Assembly (NCBI GenBank): GCA_044425815.1
Contig: JAWXVA010000004.1
Coordinates: 1-63,985, forward strand
Length of the DNA: 63,985 bases
Direction: 5' to 3'
Source of the DNA: CAUPWF01 sp044425815
GTDB lineage: Bacteria; Bacillota; Clostridia; Lachnospirales; Lachnospiraceae
Position numbers and translations under genes: made by a program
Notes under the pieces: model-generated
Seen by the model: the letters and a program-made list of their open reading frames with translations, nothing else
Databases searched by the model: none
What the model was told of the DNA's origin: nothing
Shown here: positions 44,723 to 53,939 of the stretch, in pieces
Position numbering within the stretch: the stretch's first letter is position 1
How the letters are laid out: each line of letters opens with the position of its first letter

Positions 44723-45081
44723 AACTATTCAGCTACAATTTCATAAATGTCATTAAATCTTGAAAAGCCATATTTCACTACCTGTGACCACTAAAGCCAA
44801 AATACTACTTGCAACATCTATATGTTCGCTCACGCAAAACTCATGCTACGCGTTCAGACAGTTGCTTACCGCTTACGATTAGCTGCAAGTAATATTTCAG
44901 TTTCTTAACGTGGATTGTCACTGTTAGTGGGATATGGCTTTTCAGATATCAACGTTTTCGAACTCTGTATAAGCACGCTATCAATACAATTGGCTTCATG
45001 AAGTGATGTCGCAACTTGCAACTCGCCCGTGAAGCCAATTTCTCTATGGTGGAATGCAAGTAATACTGTGGCTGAATAGTT
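44723..45081. repeat. 359-bp gene-free nested palindromic element, copy 2 (inverted, shorter)
   Basis: The ends AACTATTCAGC (44723-44733) and GCTGAATAGTT (45071-45081) are perfect inverted repeats. The interior is the reverse complement of the right two-thirds of the element at 23415-24052: hairpin C (about 44761-44945) and hairpin B (about 44986-45040) are present, hairpin A and most of the 41-bp terminal stem are missing. Base differences between copies are spread evenly and many keep pairing. It begins one base after the purD stop codon and ends 85 bp before clpC. Confidence 0.85.
44827..44876 (+). repeat. Conserved hairpin-tip motif, copy 2
   Basis: The loop of hairpin C in copy 2 reads CGCTCACGCAAAACTCATGC, then CGTTCAGACAGTTGCTTACC. 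The same motif occurs in the loop of hairpin A (23541-23590, plus strand) and hairpin C (about 23881-23930, minus strand) of copy 1. Loops are usually the least conserved part of such structures, so this conservation is notable. Confidence 0.75.
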
Positions 45082-45115
45082 ACTCCCTATTGCCTTTTTC
45101 TAGGGTTGATACTAT

Positions 45116-45144
45116 AATAACTCTATTATACATAAGATAGTATA
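45116..45144 (+). promoter_or_regulatory. Possible promoter of clpC
   Basis: TTGATA (45116-45121) and TACATA (45139-45144) are 17 bases apart, a weak sigma-A match. No CtsR operator (direct GGTCAAA-type heptads) is visible. Confidence 0.4.
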
Positions 45145-45166
45145 AGTATTTAGGAGGTCGTTAATT

Positions 45167-47593
45167 ATGCGTTTAAAATATACAGCACAAGCAGAGGAAG
45201 TAATCCACCTTGCGAGAGTAGCAGCGAAAGAATTGAAGCATCCATATGTGGGAACGGAACATTTATTAGTGGGATTGCGCAAAGTCTTTACGGGCGTTGC
45301 GGGTCAGGTATTGGCAGCTAATCATGTTGATGATATAAGAGTATTAGAATTGATTAATGAGTTAGTGGCTTCAGAGAAAGCAGGAAAAGGGAAATTAGTA
45401 TTTAGTCCTAGATTAGAATATATATTAGAAATGAGTGAGAAGGAAGCGCTTCGTCTTCGTAGTGAGAAGATTGGTACAGAGCATATGCTTCTAGCAATTA
45501 TTAAGGATAATGATTGCGTCGCGACCCGTATTCTTGTAACGATGAATATAGATATGAAGAAAATATATCTAGATATCATACGAGGTGTGGGGGAAGACCC
45601 TCGTAATTTCCCGGATTTTTTGGAAGAAGAAACGGAAAATAATGAATTTTTAGACCAATTTTGCACGGACCTTACTGAACGTGCAAAACTAGGGGAATTA
45701 GATCCTGTCTTAGGACGCCAAAATGAAGTAGGACGATTGATGCAAGTTCTAAGTAGAAGATTGAAGAATAACCCGTGCTTGATAGGTGAACCAGGGGTAG
45801 GAAAAACTGCAATTGTAGAAGGTCTAGCACAGCAGATAGCTGCGGGAATTGTTCCGAGTGGTATGAAAGAAAAAAGAATTTTATCTCTTGATTTACCGAG
45901 TATGATTGCAGGGTCAAAATATCGCGGGGAATTTGAAGAACGTATGAAACGGTTAATCACTGAGGTGAAAGCGTCGTCGAATATTATCTTGTTTATGGAT
46001 GAAGTGCATACAATGATCGGTGCGGGTGGTGCAGAAGGTGCGATAGATGCAGCTAGTATTTTGAAACCGGCATTAGCTAGAGGAGAAGTGCAATTAATAG
46101 GTGCAACGACGATTGCAGAGTATAGAAAGCATATTGAAAAAGATGCAGCACTAGAACGAAGATTTCAACCGATTCAAGTAGAAGAACCCACAGAGGAAGA
46201 ATGTATTTCGATACTGAAAGGATTGGAAAAACAATATACGACGCATCATAGAGTGACGTTAGAAGAAGGTGTCTTAGAATCTGCAGTTATATTGTCAAAA
46301 CGATATGTAAATGATAGATTTTTACCAGATAAAGCGATAGATGTATTAGACGAAACTTGTTCTAAAGTAAACTTACGTGGATTTAAGGTGCCAGAAAATA
46401 TACAGTCATTAGAAGAAGAGATAAAGTCGTTAGCCAAGAAAAAAGAATCTCAAATTATAGCAGGAGATTTTAAGGCGGCGTCTGATTTGAATGCAGAACA
46501 GAAAAAAACAGAGACAAAATTAGTTGCGGCTAAGAAGAGATTTCACGTAAAGCACGCGGATAAAAGGGTGACTGTTACAGCTGAGGATATAGCGGGTGTT
46601 ATTTCTTCGTGGACGAAAATACCGGTGAATAAGCTAGCAGAAACGGAGAGTGTAAGGCTTCAAAAGTTAGAGCAAGTATTGCATAAACGCGTGATAGGAC
46701 AGGATGAAGCGGTAACATCTGTTGCAAAAGCGGTAAAACGTGGGCGAGTAGGTTTGAAGGATCCGAATAGACCGATAGGTTCATTCTTGTTCTTAGGACC
46801 AACAGGAGTGGGAAAGACAGAGTTATCAAAAGCATTAGCAGAAGCATTGTTTGGACGAGAAGATGCGATGATACGAATTGATATGTCTGAATATATGGAG
46901 AAACATAGTGTATCGAAGTTAATCGGGTCACCACCGGGATATGTAGGGCATGAGGAAGGTGGACAGCTTAGTGAAAAAGTACGGAGAAATCCATATGCAG
47001 TCATTTTGTTTGATGAAATAGAAAAAGCGCATCCAGATGTATTTAATATCTTATTACAAGTATTAGATGATGGACACATTACAGATTCGCAAGGACGTAA
47101 AATAGATTTTAGAAACACAGTTATCATCATGACTTCCAATGCAGGGGCAAAAGCAATCATCGAACCTAAGAAGCTTGGATTTGCTGCAAAAGAAGATAGC
47201 ACGGCAGATTATAAGAAAATGAAGAGTAGCGTAATGGAAGAAGTGAAGAAGATTTTCAGACCGGAATTCCTAAATCGAATTGATGATATCATCGTATTCC
47301 ACGTGTTAGAGAAGGAACATCTAAAGAAAATCGTTTCGTTATTATGTGCAAGCTTTGTGAATCGAGTATCTAAGCAAATGAATATTAAGCTTCACATAAG
47401 AGAATCGGTGAAGAAAATTATTTTAGAAAAAGGTACGGATGCCAAATATGGAGCGCGCCCATTGCGCAGAGCGATACAGAATGAATTGGAAGATAAGTTG
47501 GCAGATGCAGTGTTGGATGGTTCTGTAATGGAAGGGCAAAGCTACGAAGTGGGTAGTACAAAAGAAGGTCTTAAATTTTATTTAAAAGGCTAG
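45167..47593 (+). CDS. clpC: Clp protease ATP-binding subunit ClpC
   Basis: An 808-aa AAA+ unfoldase. Domains in order: two Clp_N repeats (~1-145), AAA-1 with Walker A GEPGVGKTA and Walker B ILFMDEVHT, a UVR-type middle segment (EEEIKSLAKKKESQIIAGDF), AAA-2 with Walker A GPTGVGKTE and Walker B VILFDEIEKA, and the D2-small domain. The ClpP-docking loop is LGF in IEPKKLGFAAK, so it feeds substrates to ClpP. The usual ctsR-mcsA-mcsB genes are not upstream; instead the palindromic element and purD are. It is a single gene or co-transcribed with the 135-aa gene 58 bp downstream. Confidence 0.94.
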   Translation: MRLKYTAQAEEVIHLARVAAKELKHPYVGTEHLLVGLRKVFTGVAGQVLAANHVDDIRVLELINELVASEKAGKGKLVFSPRLEYILEMSEKEALRLRSEKIGTEHMLLAIIKDNDCVATRILVTMNIDMKKIYLDIIRGVGEDPRNFPDFLEEETENNEFLDQFCTDLTERAKLGELDPVLGRQNEVGRLMQVLSRRLKNNPCLIGEPGVGKTAIVEGLAQQIAAGIVPSGMKEKRILSLDLPSMIAGSKYRGEFEERMKRLITEVKASSNIILFMDEVHTMIGAGGAEGAIDAASILKPALARGEVQLIGATTIAEYRKHIEKDAALERRFQPIQVEEPTEEECISILKGLEKQYTTHHRVTLEEGVLESAVILSKRYVNDRFLPDKAIDVLDETCSKVNLRGFKVPENIQSLEEEIKSLAKKKESQIIAGDFKAASDLNAEQKKTETKLVAAKKRFHVKHADKRVTVTAEDIAGVISSWTKIPVNKLAETESVRLQKLEQVLHKRVIGQDEAVTSVAKAVKRGRVGLKDPNRPIGSFLFLGPTGVGKTELSKALAEALFGREDAMIRIDMSEYMEKHSVSKLIGSPPGYVGHEEGGQLSEKVRRNPYAVILFDEIEKAHPDVFNILLQVLDDGHITDSQGRKIDFRNTVIIMTSNAGAKAIIEPKKLGFAAKEDSTADYKKMKSSVMEEVKKIFRPEFLNRIDDIIVFHVLEKEHLKKIVSLLCASFVNRVSKQMNIKLHIRESVKKIILEKGTDAKYGARPLRRAIQNELEDKLADAVLDGSVMEGQSYEVGSTKEGLKFYLKG

Positions 47594-47651
47594 AAAAACA
47601 TGATGAAATCAGATATAATAACGATAATAATTTTACTTCAAGGAGGATGAG

Positions 47652-48059
47652 ATGACAAAAGAACTTATATGTATAGAAGCGAGTAATACGATTGCATTTG
47701 GTGATTATTCGTTAGCGACAAAGACGAAGGCAGAGGACTTTGAGTTTCAAGGGGATTTGTACAAGGTGAAGACATTCTCGGAAATTACAAAACTAGAAAA
47801 AAATGGATTGTTTGTATATGAATCAGTTCCTGGAACAGCGGTTCAATCGTTTATGATGTCGGATATAGGGGTTTCATTCGAGGTATTAGGTGATAAAGAT
47901 GCACAAATCACAGTAGAATTAGAGCCTAAGCAAGAATACACAGTAAATGTTGGTGGAAACGAAGTTGGTTCCATGGTGACGAACTTAAGCGGAAAACTTA
48001 GTGCAAATGTTGAACTTGGCACTGGCGAATATGTGTCAGTTATTATTGAGAAGAAATAG
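47652..48059 (+). CDS. Conserved 135-aa protein between clpC and radA, function unknown
   Basis: A small soluble protein with no signal peptide or membrane helix, mostly predicted beta by eye (ITVELEPKQEYTVNVGG; NLSGKLSANVELGTGEYVSVII). Relatives in Lachnospiraceae share the KVKTFSEITKLEKNGLFVYESVPGT core and are often labelled endosialidase in automatic annotation; the length and lack of sialidase Asp-boxes argue against that activity. It has a strong AGGAGG site. Its place between the Clp unfoldase and the DNA repair gene radA is the only clue to role. Confidence 0.75.
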   Translation: MTKELICIEASNTIAFGDYSLATKTKAEDFEFQGDLYKVKTFSEITKLEKNGLFVYESVPGTAVQSFMMSDIGVSFEVLGDKDAQITVELEPKQEYTVNVGGNEVGSMVTNLSGKLSANVELGTGEYVSVIIEKK

Positions 48060-48151
48060 CTATAAAAACAACGGATAAGAAGTGGCTAGGAAGAAATGTC
48101 TAGTAAGAGATTGCGGTCAAATAGTATAATATACGAGATGATTATAAAGGG

Positions 48152-48178
48152 GTGGTTGTAGAGATACAGCCACTTTTC
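48152..48178 (+). terminator. Hairpin with T-run before radA
   Basis: GTGGTTGTA (48152-48160) pairs with TACAGCCAC (48165-48173), followed by TTTT. A TATAAT box lies just upstream (48125-48130, no good -35), so it could end the preceding transcript or act as an attenuator of radA. Confidence 0.65.
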
Positions 48179-48198
48179 CTAATAGGAGAGTAAAAGAG

Positions 48199-49563
48199 AT
48201 GGCGAAAGCAAAAAGTGTTTTTTTCTGTCAAAATTGTGGACATGAAGAGAATAAATGGTTGGGACAATGCCCGATGTGTAAAGAATGGAATACATTTGTA
48301 GAAGAAAAAATCAGTGGGAAATTAGCAAAAAGTGATTATAAGGACAGTAGAAATAAAGTGCAAGAAGTAGTATCACTTACGAGTGTTGAAACAGATAACG
48401 AAGAACGTATCACCACTTATATTGGTGAATTGGATAGGGTGTTAGGTGGTGGAATTGTTGCGGGATCCCTCATCCTTGTGGGTGGAGATCCGGGGATAGG
48501 GAAATCGACACTGCTACTACAAGTGTGCCAAAAAATCTCGTCAGGAGGGAAAAAGGTACTGTATATTTCTGGAGAAGAATCATTGAAACAAATCAAGTTA
48601 CGTGCGAATCGCATGGGGACATTTACAGAGGAATTATTGCTATTTTGTGAAACTAATCTAGGGATAATCAAAACAGTGATTGAAAATCAAAGGCCAGAAA
48701 TTGTGATTATTGATTCTATACAGACTATGTATAACGAAGATGTGAGTTCGGCACCTGGTAGTGTATCGCAGGTACGCGAATCAACAAATGTTTTGATGCA
48801 GTTAGCGAAAGGGTTAGGTATATCTATATTCATAGTCGGACATGTGACAAAAGAAGGAACTGTAGCAGGACCGAGAGTGTTAGAACATATGGTAGATACG
48901 GTTTTGTATTTTGAAGGTGATAGACATGCATCGTATCGTATATTGCGAGGTGTGAAGAATCGATTCGGATCTACTAATGAGATAGGGGTATTCCAGATGC
49001 AAAGTACAGGATTAGAAGAAGTAGAGAATCCTTCGGAATTCATGTTAAGTGGAAAGCCAGAGAATGCATCAGGCTCGGTAGTGGCATGTTCTATGGAGGG
49101 CACGAGACCGATATTACTAGAGGTGCAGGCGTTAGTGAGCCAGAGTAATTTTGGGATGCCAAGAAGAACAGCAGCGGGAACAGATTACAATCGCGTAAAT
49201 TTACTTATGGCGGTGTTGGAAAAAAGAGTGGGAATACAACTGGGGAACTGCGATGCTTATATTAATATAGCTGGTGGAATTAAGATGAATGAACCAGCGA
49301 TAGATTTAGGAATCGTTATTGCGATTGTTTCTAGTTATAAAAACAGACCTGTGGACGAGAGTGTCATTGTTTTTGGGGAAGTAGGATTAAGCGGCGAGGT
49401 TCGTGCTGTGAACATGGCAGATCAACGAGTGGCAGAGGCTAGTAAACTCGGATTTAAAACATGCATTATGCCTGAAGTGTCGATGAAGGGAATTGGAAGT
49501 ATTAAAGGAATGAAAATTATAGGTGTGAAAAATATTCGTGAAGCAATTGATTATATTTTATAG
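48199..49563 (+). CDS. radA: DNA repair protein RadA
   Basis: A 454-aa RecA-like helicase involved in branch migration of recombination intermediates. The N-terminal zinc finger is CQNCG...CPMC; Walker A is GDPGIGKST; the RadA-specific KNRFG motif is in GVKNRFGSTNEIG; the C-terminal third is the Lon-protease-like domain (AAGTDYNRVNLLMAVLEKR; INIAGGIKMNEPAIDLGI). Length is normal. Transcription ends before the tRNA gene promoter at 49643. Confidence 0.95.
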   Translation: MAKAKSVFFCQNCGHEENKWLGQCPMCKEWNTFVEEKISGKLAKSDYKDSRNKVQEVVSLTSVETDNEERITTYIGELDRVLGGGIVAGSLILVGGDPGIGKSTLLLQVCQKISSGGKKVLYISGEESLKQIKLRANRMGTFTEELLLFCETNLGIIKTVIENQRPEIVIIDSIQTMYNEDVSSAPGSVSQVRESTNVLMQLAKGLGISIFIVGHVTKEGTVAGPRVLEHMVDTVLYFEGDRHASYRILRGVKNRFGSTNEIGVFQMQSTGLEEVENPSEFMLSGKPENASGSVVACSMEGTRPILLEVQALVSQSNFGMPRRTAAGTDYNRVNLLMAVLEKRVGIQLGNCDAYINIAGGIKMNEPAIDLGIVIAIVSSYKNRPVDESVIVFGEVGLSGEVRAVNMADQRVAEASKLGFKTCIMPEVSMKGIGSIKGMKIIGVKNIREAIDYIL

Positions 49564-49642
49564 CATAAATAAAGGTTGGGGAAAAGTAAAAGAAAATGTG
49601 CGAATAATACACAAAATATATAGAATTGCCAGTTATGGAATA

Positions 49643-49672
49643 TTGACAATGAGAACCTATTTGTGGTATATT
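49643..49672 (+). promoter_or_regulatory. Promoter of the tRNA-Trp gene
   Basis: TTGACA (49643-49648) and TATATT (49667-49672) with an 18-base spacer, about 17 bases before the tRNA. Confidence 0.7.
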
Positions 49673-49688
49673 ATGCGAGTATACACAA

Positions 49689-49759
49689 AGGGGATTGGTC
49701 AAGTGGTATGATAGGAGTCTCCAAAACTTTTGGTGGGGGTTCGATTCCCTCATCCCCTG
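49689..49759 (+). tRNA. tRNA-Trp (anticodon CCA)
   Basis: A 71-base cloverleaf. The acceptor arms AGGGGAT (49689-49695) and ATCCCCT (49752-49758) pair perfectly, with discriminator G as expected for tryptophan. The anticodon loop is CTCCAAA, giving CCA; the T-arm has GGTTCGATTCC. The D-arm is short and the anticodon stem uses G-T pairs. The terminal CCA is not encoded. It has its own promoter and terminator. Confidence 0.92.
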
Positions 49760-49767
49760 TAGTATAA

Positions 49768-49803
49768 GAAGACAGTTTCTAGATTTAGGAGCTGTCTTTT
49801 TTG
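49768..49803 (+). terminator. Terminator after tRNA-Trp
   Basis: AAGACAG (49769-49775) pairs with CTGTCTT (49792-49798), followed by TTTTT. Confidence 0.8.
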
Positions 49804-49846
49804 TTGAGATTTTGGTTAAATTTTCATGTAAATAATGTTAATAACA

Positions 49847-49875
49847 TTGACGTGTGAATAAATGAAAGGTACACT
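49847..49875 (+). promoter_or_regulatory. Promoter of the MFS transporter gene with overlapping dyad
   Basis: TTGACG (49847-49852) and TACACT (49870-49875) have a 17-base spacer. The dyad AATGTTA-A-TAACATT (49834-49848) touches the -35 box and may be a regulator site. Confidence 0.6.
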
Positions 49876-49907
49876 TTGAGTATTATATGTGAATGAAGGA
49901 GAACATG

Positions 49908-51182
49908 ATGAAATTAAATTACAAAAGAACCTACTTTGTAGGATTGGCATTTCTATCTATCTGTGCTTTTTGGCAAATGTATGACAGTATCATACCACTA
50001 ATTTTACAGAATACATTTGGATTAGACGAGACTGTAACAGGAATAGTAATGTCAGCAGATAATGTATTGGCACTTTTTTTATTGCCGTTGATTGGGAGCT
50101 TGTCAGATAAAGTGGATACGAAATTAGGAAAGCGAACCCCATTTATTATCGGTGGAACGATTGCAGCAATTATTAGTATGCTTTTATTACCTTATGCGGA
50201 TTCAACAGAAAATTTAATATTATTTGTAGTTGCACTTGGAGTGACATTGGTTGCAATGGCTATGTATCGTTCGCCAGCTGTGGCATTGATGCCAGATGTT
50301 ACGCCCAAACCACTTCGTAGCAAAGCGAATGCTGTGATTAATTTGATGGGGGCAGTTGGTGGAGTTTATGCCTTGGTTCTAATCAGCACATCAGTTAATT
50401 CGGGAGAACGCCCTAGTTATTTATATGTATTTGTGGGAATTGCACTTATTATGATATTATCGGTTATTATCTTGGTTTTCACAACGAAAGAAAAGTTAAT
50501 TGCGGAACAAATAGCCAAGGAATATCCAGAAGAAACGAAGAAAGAGCAATTTTTAGAGTCGAGATCCTTGGATTCAAAAGTTCAAAGAAGCTTGAATCTT
50601 ATCCTGATTTCTATTTTTTTGTGGTTTATGGCTTACAATGCAGTAACGACTGCATTTTCAAGATATGCGACGGAAGTATGGGGGCTTACAGGTGGAAGTT
50701 TTGCTGATTGCTTAATGGTTGCTACAGTGGCAGCTATCTTAAGTTATATTCCAATCGGGATTCTTTCAAGTAAATATGGAAGAAAAAAATGTATTTTACT
50801 TGGGATTATACTGATGTTTGCAAGTTATATATTTGCATTTTCGCTATCGGAATATCATGCAATTATCAATGTAGGATTTGCAGTTATCGGAATTGGATGG
50901 GCAGCAATTAGTGTAAACTCATTGCCAATGGTTGTGGAGATGAGTAAAGGGAGCGACATAGGAAAATACACAGGACTTTACTACACATTCTCTATGGCAG
51001 CACAGATTGCAACACCGATATTGTCGGGAGTGTTGCTACAATATATCTCGTACCGGACATTATTTCCTTATGCAGCAACCTTCATGGCGATAGCATTTGT
51101 AACAATGTACTTAGTAAAACATGGAGATTCGATACCAGAGAGAAAAGAGAGTCTGTTAGAGAATTTCGACGTAGAAGATTAA
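49908..51182 (+). CDS. MFS transporter (SLC45/GPH-like sugar transporter)
   Basis: A 424-aa membrane protein with about twelve helices. ATG 49908 was chosen since GAAGGAG (49895-49901) is well spaced to it; the ATG at 49893 lies before the site. The loop between helices 2 and 3, GSLSDKVDTKLGKRTPFI, is the sugar-symporter form of the MFS signature, as in sucrose or GPH carriers, followed by MYRSPAVALMPDVTPKPLRSKANA. The second half repeats the fold (GILSSKYGRKKCILLG). It probably imports a disaccharide or glycoside with a cation; no glycosidase is adjacent, so the sugar is unknown. Confidence 0.82.
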   Translation: MKLNYKRTYFVGLAFLSICAFWQMYDSIIPLILQNTFGLDETVTGIVMSADNVLALFLLPLIGSLSDKVDTKLGKRTPFIIGGTIAAIISMLLLPYADSTENLILFVVALGVTLVAMAMYRSPAVALMPDVTPKPLRSKANAVINLMGAVGGVYALVLISTSVNSGERPSYLYVFVGIALIMILSVIILVFTTKEKLIAEQIAKEYPEETKKEQFLESRSLDSKVQRSLNLILISIFLWFMAYNAVTTAFSRYATEVWGLTGGSFADCLMVATVAAILSYIPIGILSSKYGRKKCILLGIILMFASYIFAFSLSEYHAIINVGFAVIGIGWAAISVNSLPMVVEMSKGSDIGKYTGLYYTFSMAAQIATPILSGVLLQYISYRTLFPYAATFMAIAFVTMYLVKHGDSIPERKESLLENFDVED

Positions 51183-51259
51183 GAGTGTAGAAAAAATAAA
51201 TAATAGAAGATACGAGTAAATTAGCTCGGAAAGAATAAAACTAGTTGGGAGAAAAAACA

Positions 51260-52069
51260 TTGGTCGTTTTAATAGTAATAGTACTTATATCCTTGCTGTA
51301 TTTATACTTGATTTTGCCACGTCTTTCAAAAAGAAAAGAAGCGAGAAAACTGATTGGGTGGTTCTATGCGCATAGGGGGCTGCACGATATTAATAAAGGG
51401 ATTCCTGAAAATGCTTCCGTGGCATTTCGGGAAGCTGTAAGTAGCGGTTATGGAATCGAATTAGATGTCCAACTAACGAAAGATAATATACTAGTCATTT
51501 TTCATGATAATACATTGGATAGAATGTGTGGAGTTAATGGTGGAATCGGTGATTATACTTGGAAAGAATTACAACAATTCACATTGCTTCATACGAAAGA
51601 GAAAATCCCTACACTAGATGAAGTACTAGAAATTGTATCTGGTAAAGTGCCTTTAATAGTAGAAGTGAAAATGCCAGGGAATGATATGAGTATATGTAAA
51701 TTTTTAGATGAACGATTAAGAAGATATGAAGGTATGTATTGCGTGGAGTCCTTTCATCCTCTTGTACCTGCTTGGTATAAACGAAACCATCCAGAGATAA
51801 TAAGAGGGCAATTGTCATCGGCTTTGAATCAAGAATCTAAAACAAAATCCGTGCTCTTATTCATGGTAGAACACCTTTTGACAAATGTGTTAGCAAGACC
51901 AGATTTTATTGCTTATAATCATTTGCATAAAGAAGAGTTGTCGAGAAAAATATGTAGAAGATTATATAGGTGCTTAAGCGTGACTTGGACGGTGAAGTCG
52001 CAAGAACAATTAGAGAATGCGAAAGAAGATTTTGAAATCTTTATATTTGAAGGATTTATGCCAGAATAA
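51260..52069 (+). CDS. Membrane-anchored glycerophosphodiester phosphodiesterase
   Basis: A 269-aa protein with an N-terminal transmembrane helix (VVLIVIVLISLLYLYLI) and a GDPD TIM-barrel domain. Catalytic and metal elements: AHRGLH, PENASVAF, GIELDVQLTKD and FHDNTLDR; later VEVKM. It hydrolyses glycerophosphodiesters to glycerol-3-phosphate and an alcohol, or trims lipoteichoic acid-like polymers. The start is probably TTG 51260, eight bases after GGGAG; TTG 51245 has no site. Confidence 0.85.
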   Translation: MVVLIVIVLISLLYLYLILPRLSKRKEARKLIGWFYAHRGLHDINKGIPENASVAFREAVSSGYGIELDVQLTKDNILVIFHDNTLDRMCGVNGGIGDYTWKELQQFTLLHTKEKIPTLDEVLEIVSGKVPLIVEVKMPGNDMSICKFLDERLRRYEGMYCVESFHPLVPAWYKRNHPEIIRGQLSSALNQESKTKSVLLFMVEHLLTNVLARPDFIAYNHLHKEELSRKICRRLYRCLSVTWTVKSQEQLENAKEDFEIFIFEGFMPE

Positions 52070-52071
52070 AT

Positions 52072-52114
52072 AAAAGGGCACTGTAGATGCATGAGCACGA
52101 ACAGTGTCCTTTTG
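52072..52114. terminator. Bidirectional terminator between GDPD and sensor kinase genes
   Basis: AAAAGGGCACTGT (52072-52084) pairs with ACAGTGTCCTTTT (52101-52113, one wobble), ending convergent transcripts on both strands. Confidence 0.85.
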
Positions 52115-52127
52115 CATTGGTGTGATT

Positions 52128-53876
52128 TTAAAAATCAGATACGATATCTGTAAGTTGTGCAGGAAAAGAGAAAGAAACGCTAGTTCCACGATTATAGGAA
52201 CTATATATCCTTAACTTTGTTCCATATTGTAGCTGTAATCGCTTATTTATATTGTAAAGACCCATTCCTTTAGCTGGTGCAAAAATTAAATTTAATCTAT
52301 CAAGTAATTGACCTTTTTGCTCATAAGTCATTCCTTGCCCAGTATTAAAAATATTGATTTTAACAAAATCATTTATATAAGATATCTTAATTCTTATAGT
52401 ATAAGAGCTGTGATCTTTTCGTCTGCCATGCGCAATTGCATTTTCAATAATAGGTTGAAGAATAAGCCGCATGGATTGTAGGTTGAGTATAGCTTCGGGG
52501 TAATCCCAGATGAAATTAAATTGGTTTGGATATCTTAGGTTTATTAATTTAATATAAGTAGCTGTGTTGTTAATCTCTCTCGATAAAGGGACAAAAGTAT
52601 TTATTTCACTTAAAGAATACTTCATTAAACCAGATATACAATCAAGCATTTGTGCAACGTCATTATAACTGTTAGTTAACTTACATGCTTTCCATTGAAT
52701 GATTTCCATTGTATTGTATAACATGTGCGGGTTAATCTGTGATTGCAATGATGTAATCTCAAGGTATTTTTTTTCGTATGTTCTGGCAGTAAGCTCAGTG
52801 TTTATAAATTTATTTAATAAAAAATTATCTTCGATACGTGAGGCTATATATTCATATTCGTTTTGTTGCTTTTTAGAAACACTGCCAACATCATCACCAT
52901 ATTCTTCAAGGATGGAAATAATATTTTTAAGTCGTGTGTATTGTTTATGGTTTAGAATAGCAAAATGTATAGATGTAAATACTACTAATAATAGAATAAC
53001 AATTAACACGATAGACAACATAGTATATGGAACAGCGTATAAGTTATGTTTATTACTGATAAGAAAATATTGCAATCCAGCAGTGGAGTCCGTATTTTTC
53101 GAAATAAAATATGCTGTATTACCCACAGTGAGTTCAAAGTAAGGTAGGTCTGTTTGAAGTAATGTTTGCAATTCAGATTGCCATAATTCATTCATTGAAG
53201 CATTGCTAGAAACTAGAATTTCATCTGAATTTGTAATAAAGGTTACTTGACCATCTGATAAAGATAATTCGGTTAGCGTATCTTCTAATACAGATTGATT
53301 AAGGTTTAGCACCATGACACTATTTTTTAATGGCATCCCGAAGGAAAATTGACGATAGAAGGAGATGACTACGTTGCGTGAATCTAATATATTTAAATGC
53401 GAGTAATTATTGGTGTCAGATTCATAATTAATATAATTCGTCCAGTCCGTATTATCAGAGTAAACTTCTTTCTTGAGTAACCCAGCGTTTGTGGAAAAAA
53501 AGCTGTCAGGCACATCTTCAAAAGCAATGTAAATGGAGTTTATGTAAGATTTTGTGCTTATTTGAGCATCTAGTAATTCTTTGATGGTCGAATACCTGAT
53601 ACTTTCGTAATAGTTCATTTTCTCGGTAGAAACAATATCATAGAACGTAGAGGTGATTTGATAATTTGTCGTGAGAGCAAGAGCAGTCGTATCGATATCT
53701 GCAATGATATAATTGATGTTTTGTGATACTTGAGTCAATAGCGTCGAGTTGTTTTTTTTGATTTCTTCTGTTATACTGACATAAGAAATATACGATAAAA
53801 GCATACCTAGAAGTAGAATAGGGGTGATACATGTGAAGAGAAAAAGTAGTACGTTGTTTTTACGAGATTTGCTCAT
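52128..53876 (-). CDS. YesM-type sensor histidine kinase of the mannoside locus
   Basis: A 582-aa membrane kinase: helix 1 (~11-32), an extracellular sensor region (~33-275), helix 2 (~280-303), a linker, the HPK7 phosphoacceptor motif QINPHMLYNTMEII and a HATPase domain with N-box LQPIIENAIAHGRR and FNTGQGMTYEQ. It is transcribed away from the short AraC-type response regulator at 53940, with only 63 bp between the starts; normally such pairs are tandem and overlapping. It presumably controls the ABC importer and mannosidase genes that follow the regulator. Confidence 0.88.
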   Translation of the reverse strand: MSKSRKNNVLLFLFTCITPILLLGMLLSYISYVSITEEIKKNNSTLLTQVSQNINYIIADIDTTALALTTNYQITSTFYDIVSTEKMNYYESIRYSTIKELLDAQISTKSYINSIYIAFEDVPDSFFSTNAGLLKKEVYSDNTDWTNYINYESDTNNYSHLNILDSRNVVISFYRQFSFGMPLKNSVMVLNLNQSVLEDTLTELSLSDGQVTFITNSDEILVSSNASMNELWQSELQTLLQTDLPYFELTVGNTAYFISKNTDSTAGLQYFLISNKHNLYAVPYTMLSIVLIVILLLVVFTSIHFAILNHKQYTRLKNIISILEEYGDDVGSVSKKQQNEYEYIASRIEDNFLLNKFINTELTARTYEKKYLEITSLQSQINPHMLYNTMEIIQWKACKLTNSYNDVAQMLDCISGLMKYSLSEINTFVPLSREINNTATYIKLINLRYPNQFNFIWDYPEAILNLQSMRLILQPIIENAIAHGRRKDHSSYTIRIKISYINDFVKINIFNTGQGMTYEQKGQLLDRLNLIFAPAKGMGLYNINKRLQLQYGTKLRIYSSYNRGTSVSFSFPAQLTDIVSDF

Positions 53877-53939
53877 TGTAGTGAATCCTTTCTATCGAAT
53901 CAAACGTGTATTTATATTCAGGGGTGAAGGAGTGGTGGT

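Noticed and set aside
44723..45081. Degraded gene or transposase remnant after purD
   Set aside because: No frame of useful length, and the sequence is explained as a palindromic element shared with 23415-24052.
45082..45166. CtsR operator before clpC
   Set aside because: No tandem GGTCAAA-like heptads were found in this gap.
47652..48059. Endosialidase
   Set aside because: The 135-aa size, lack of signal peptide and lack of Asp-box repeats do not fit an enzyme of that class.
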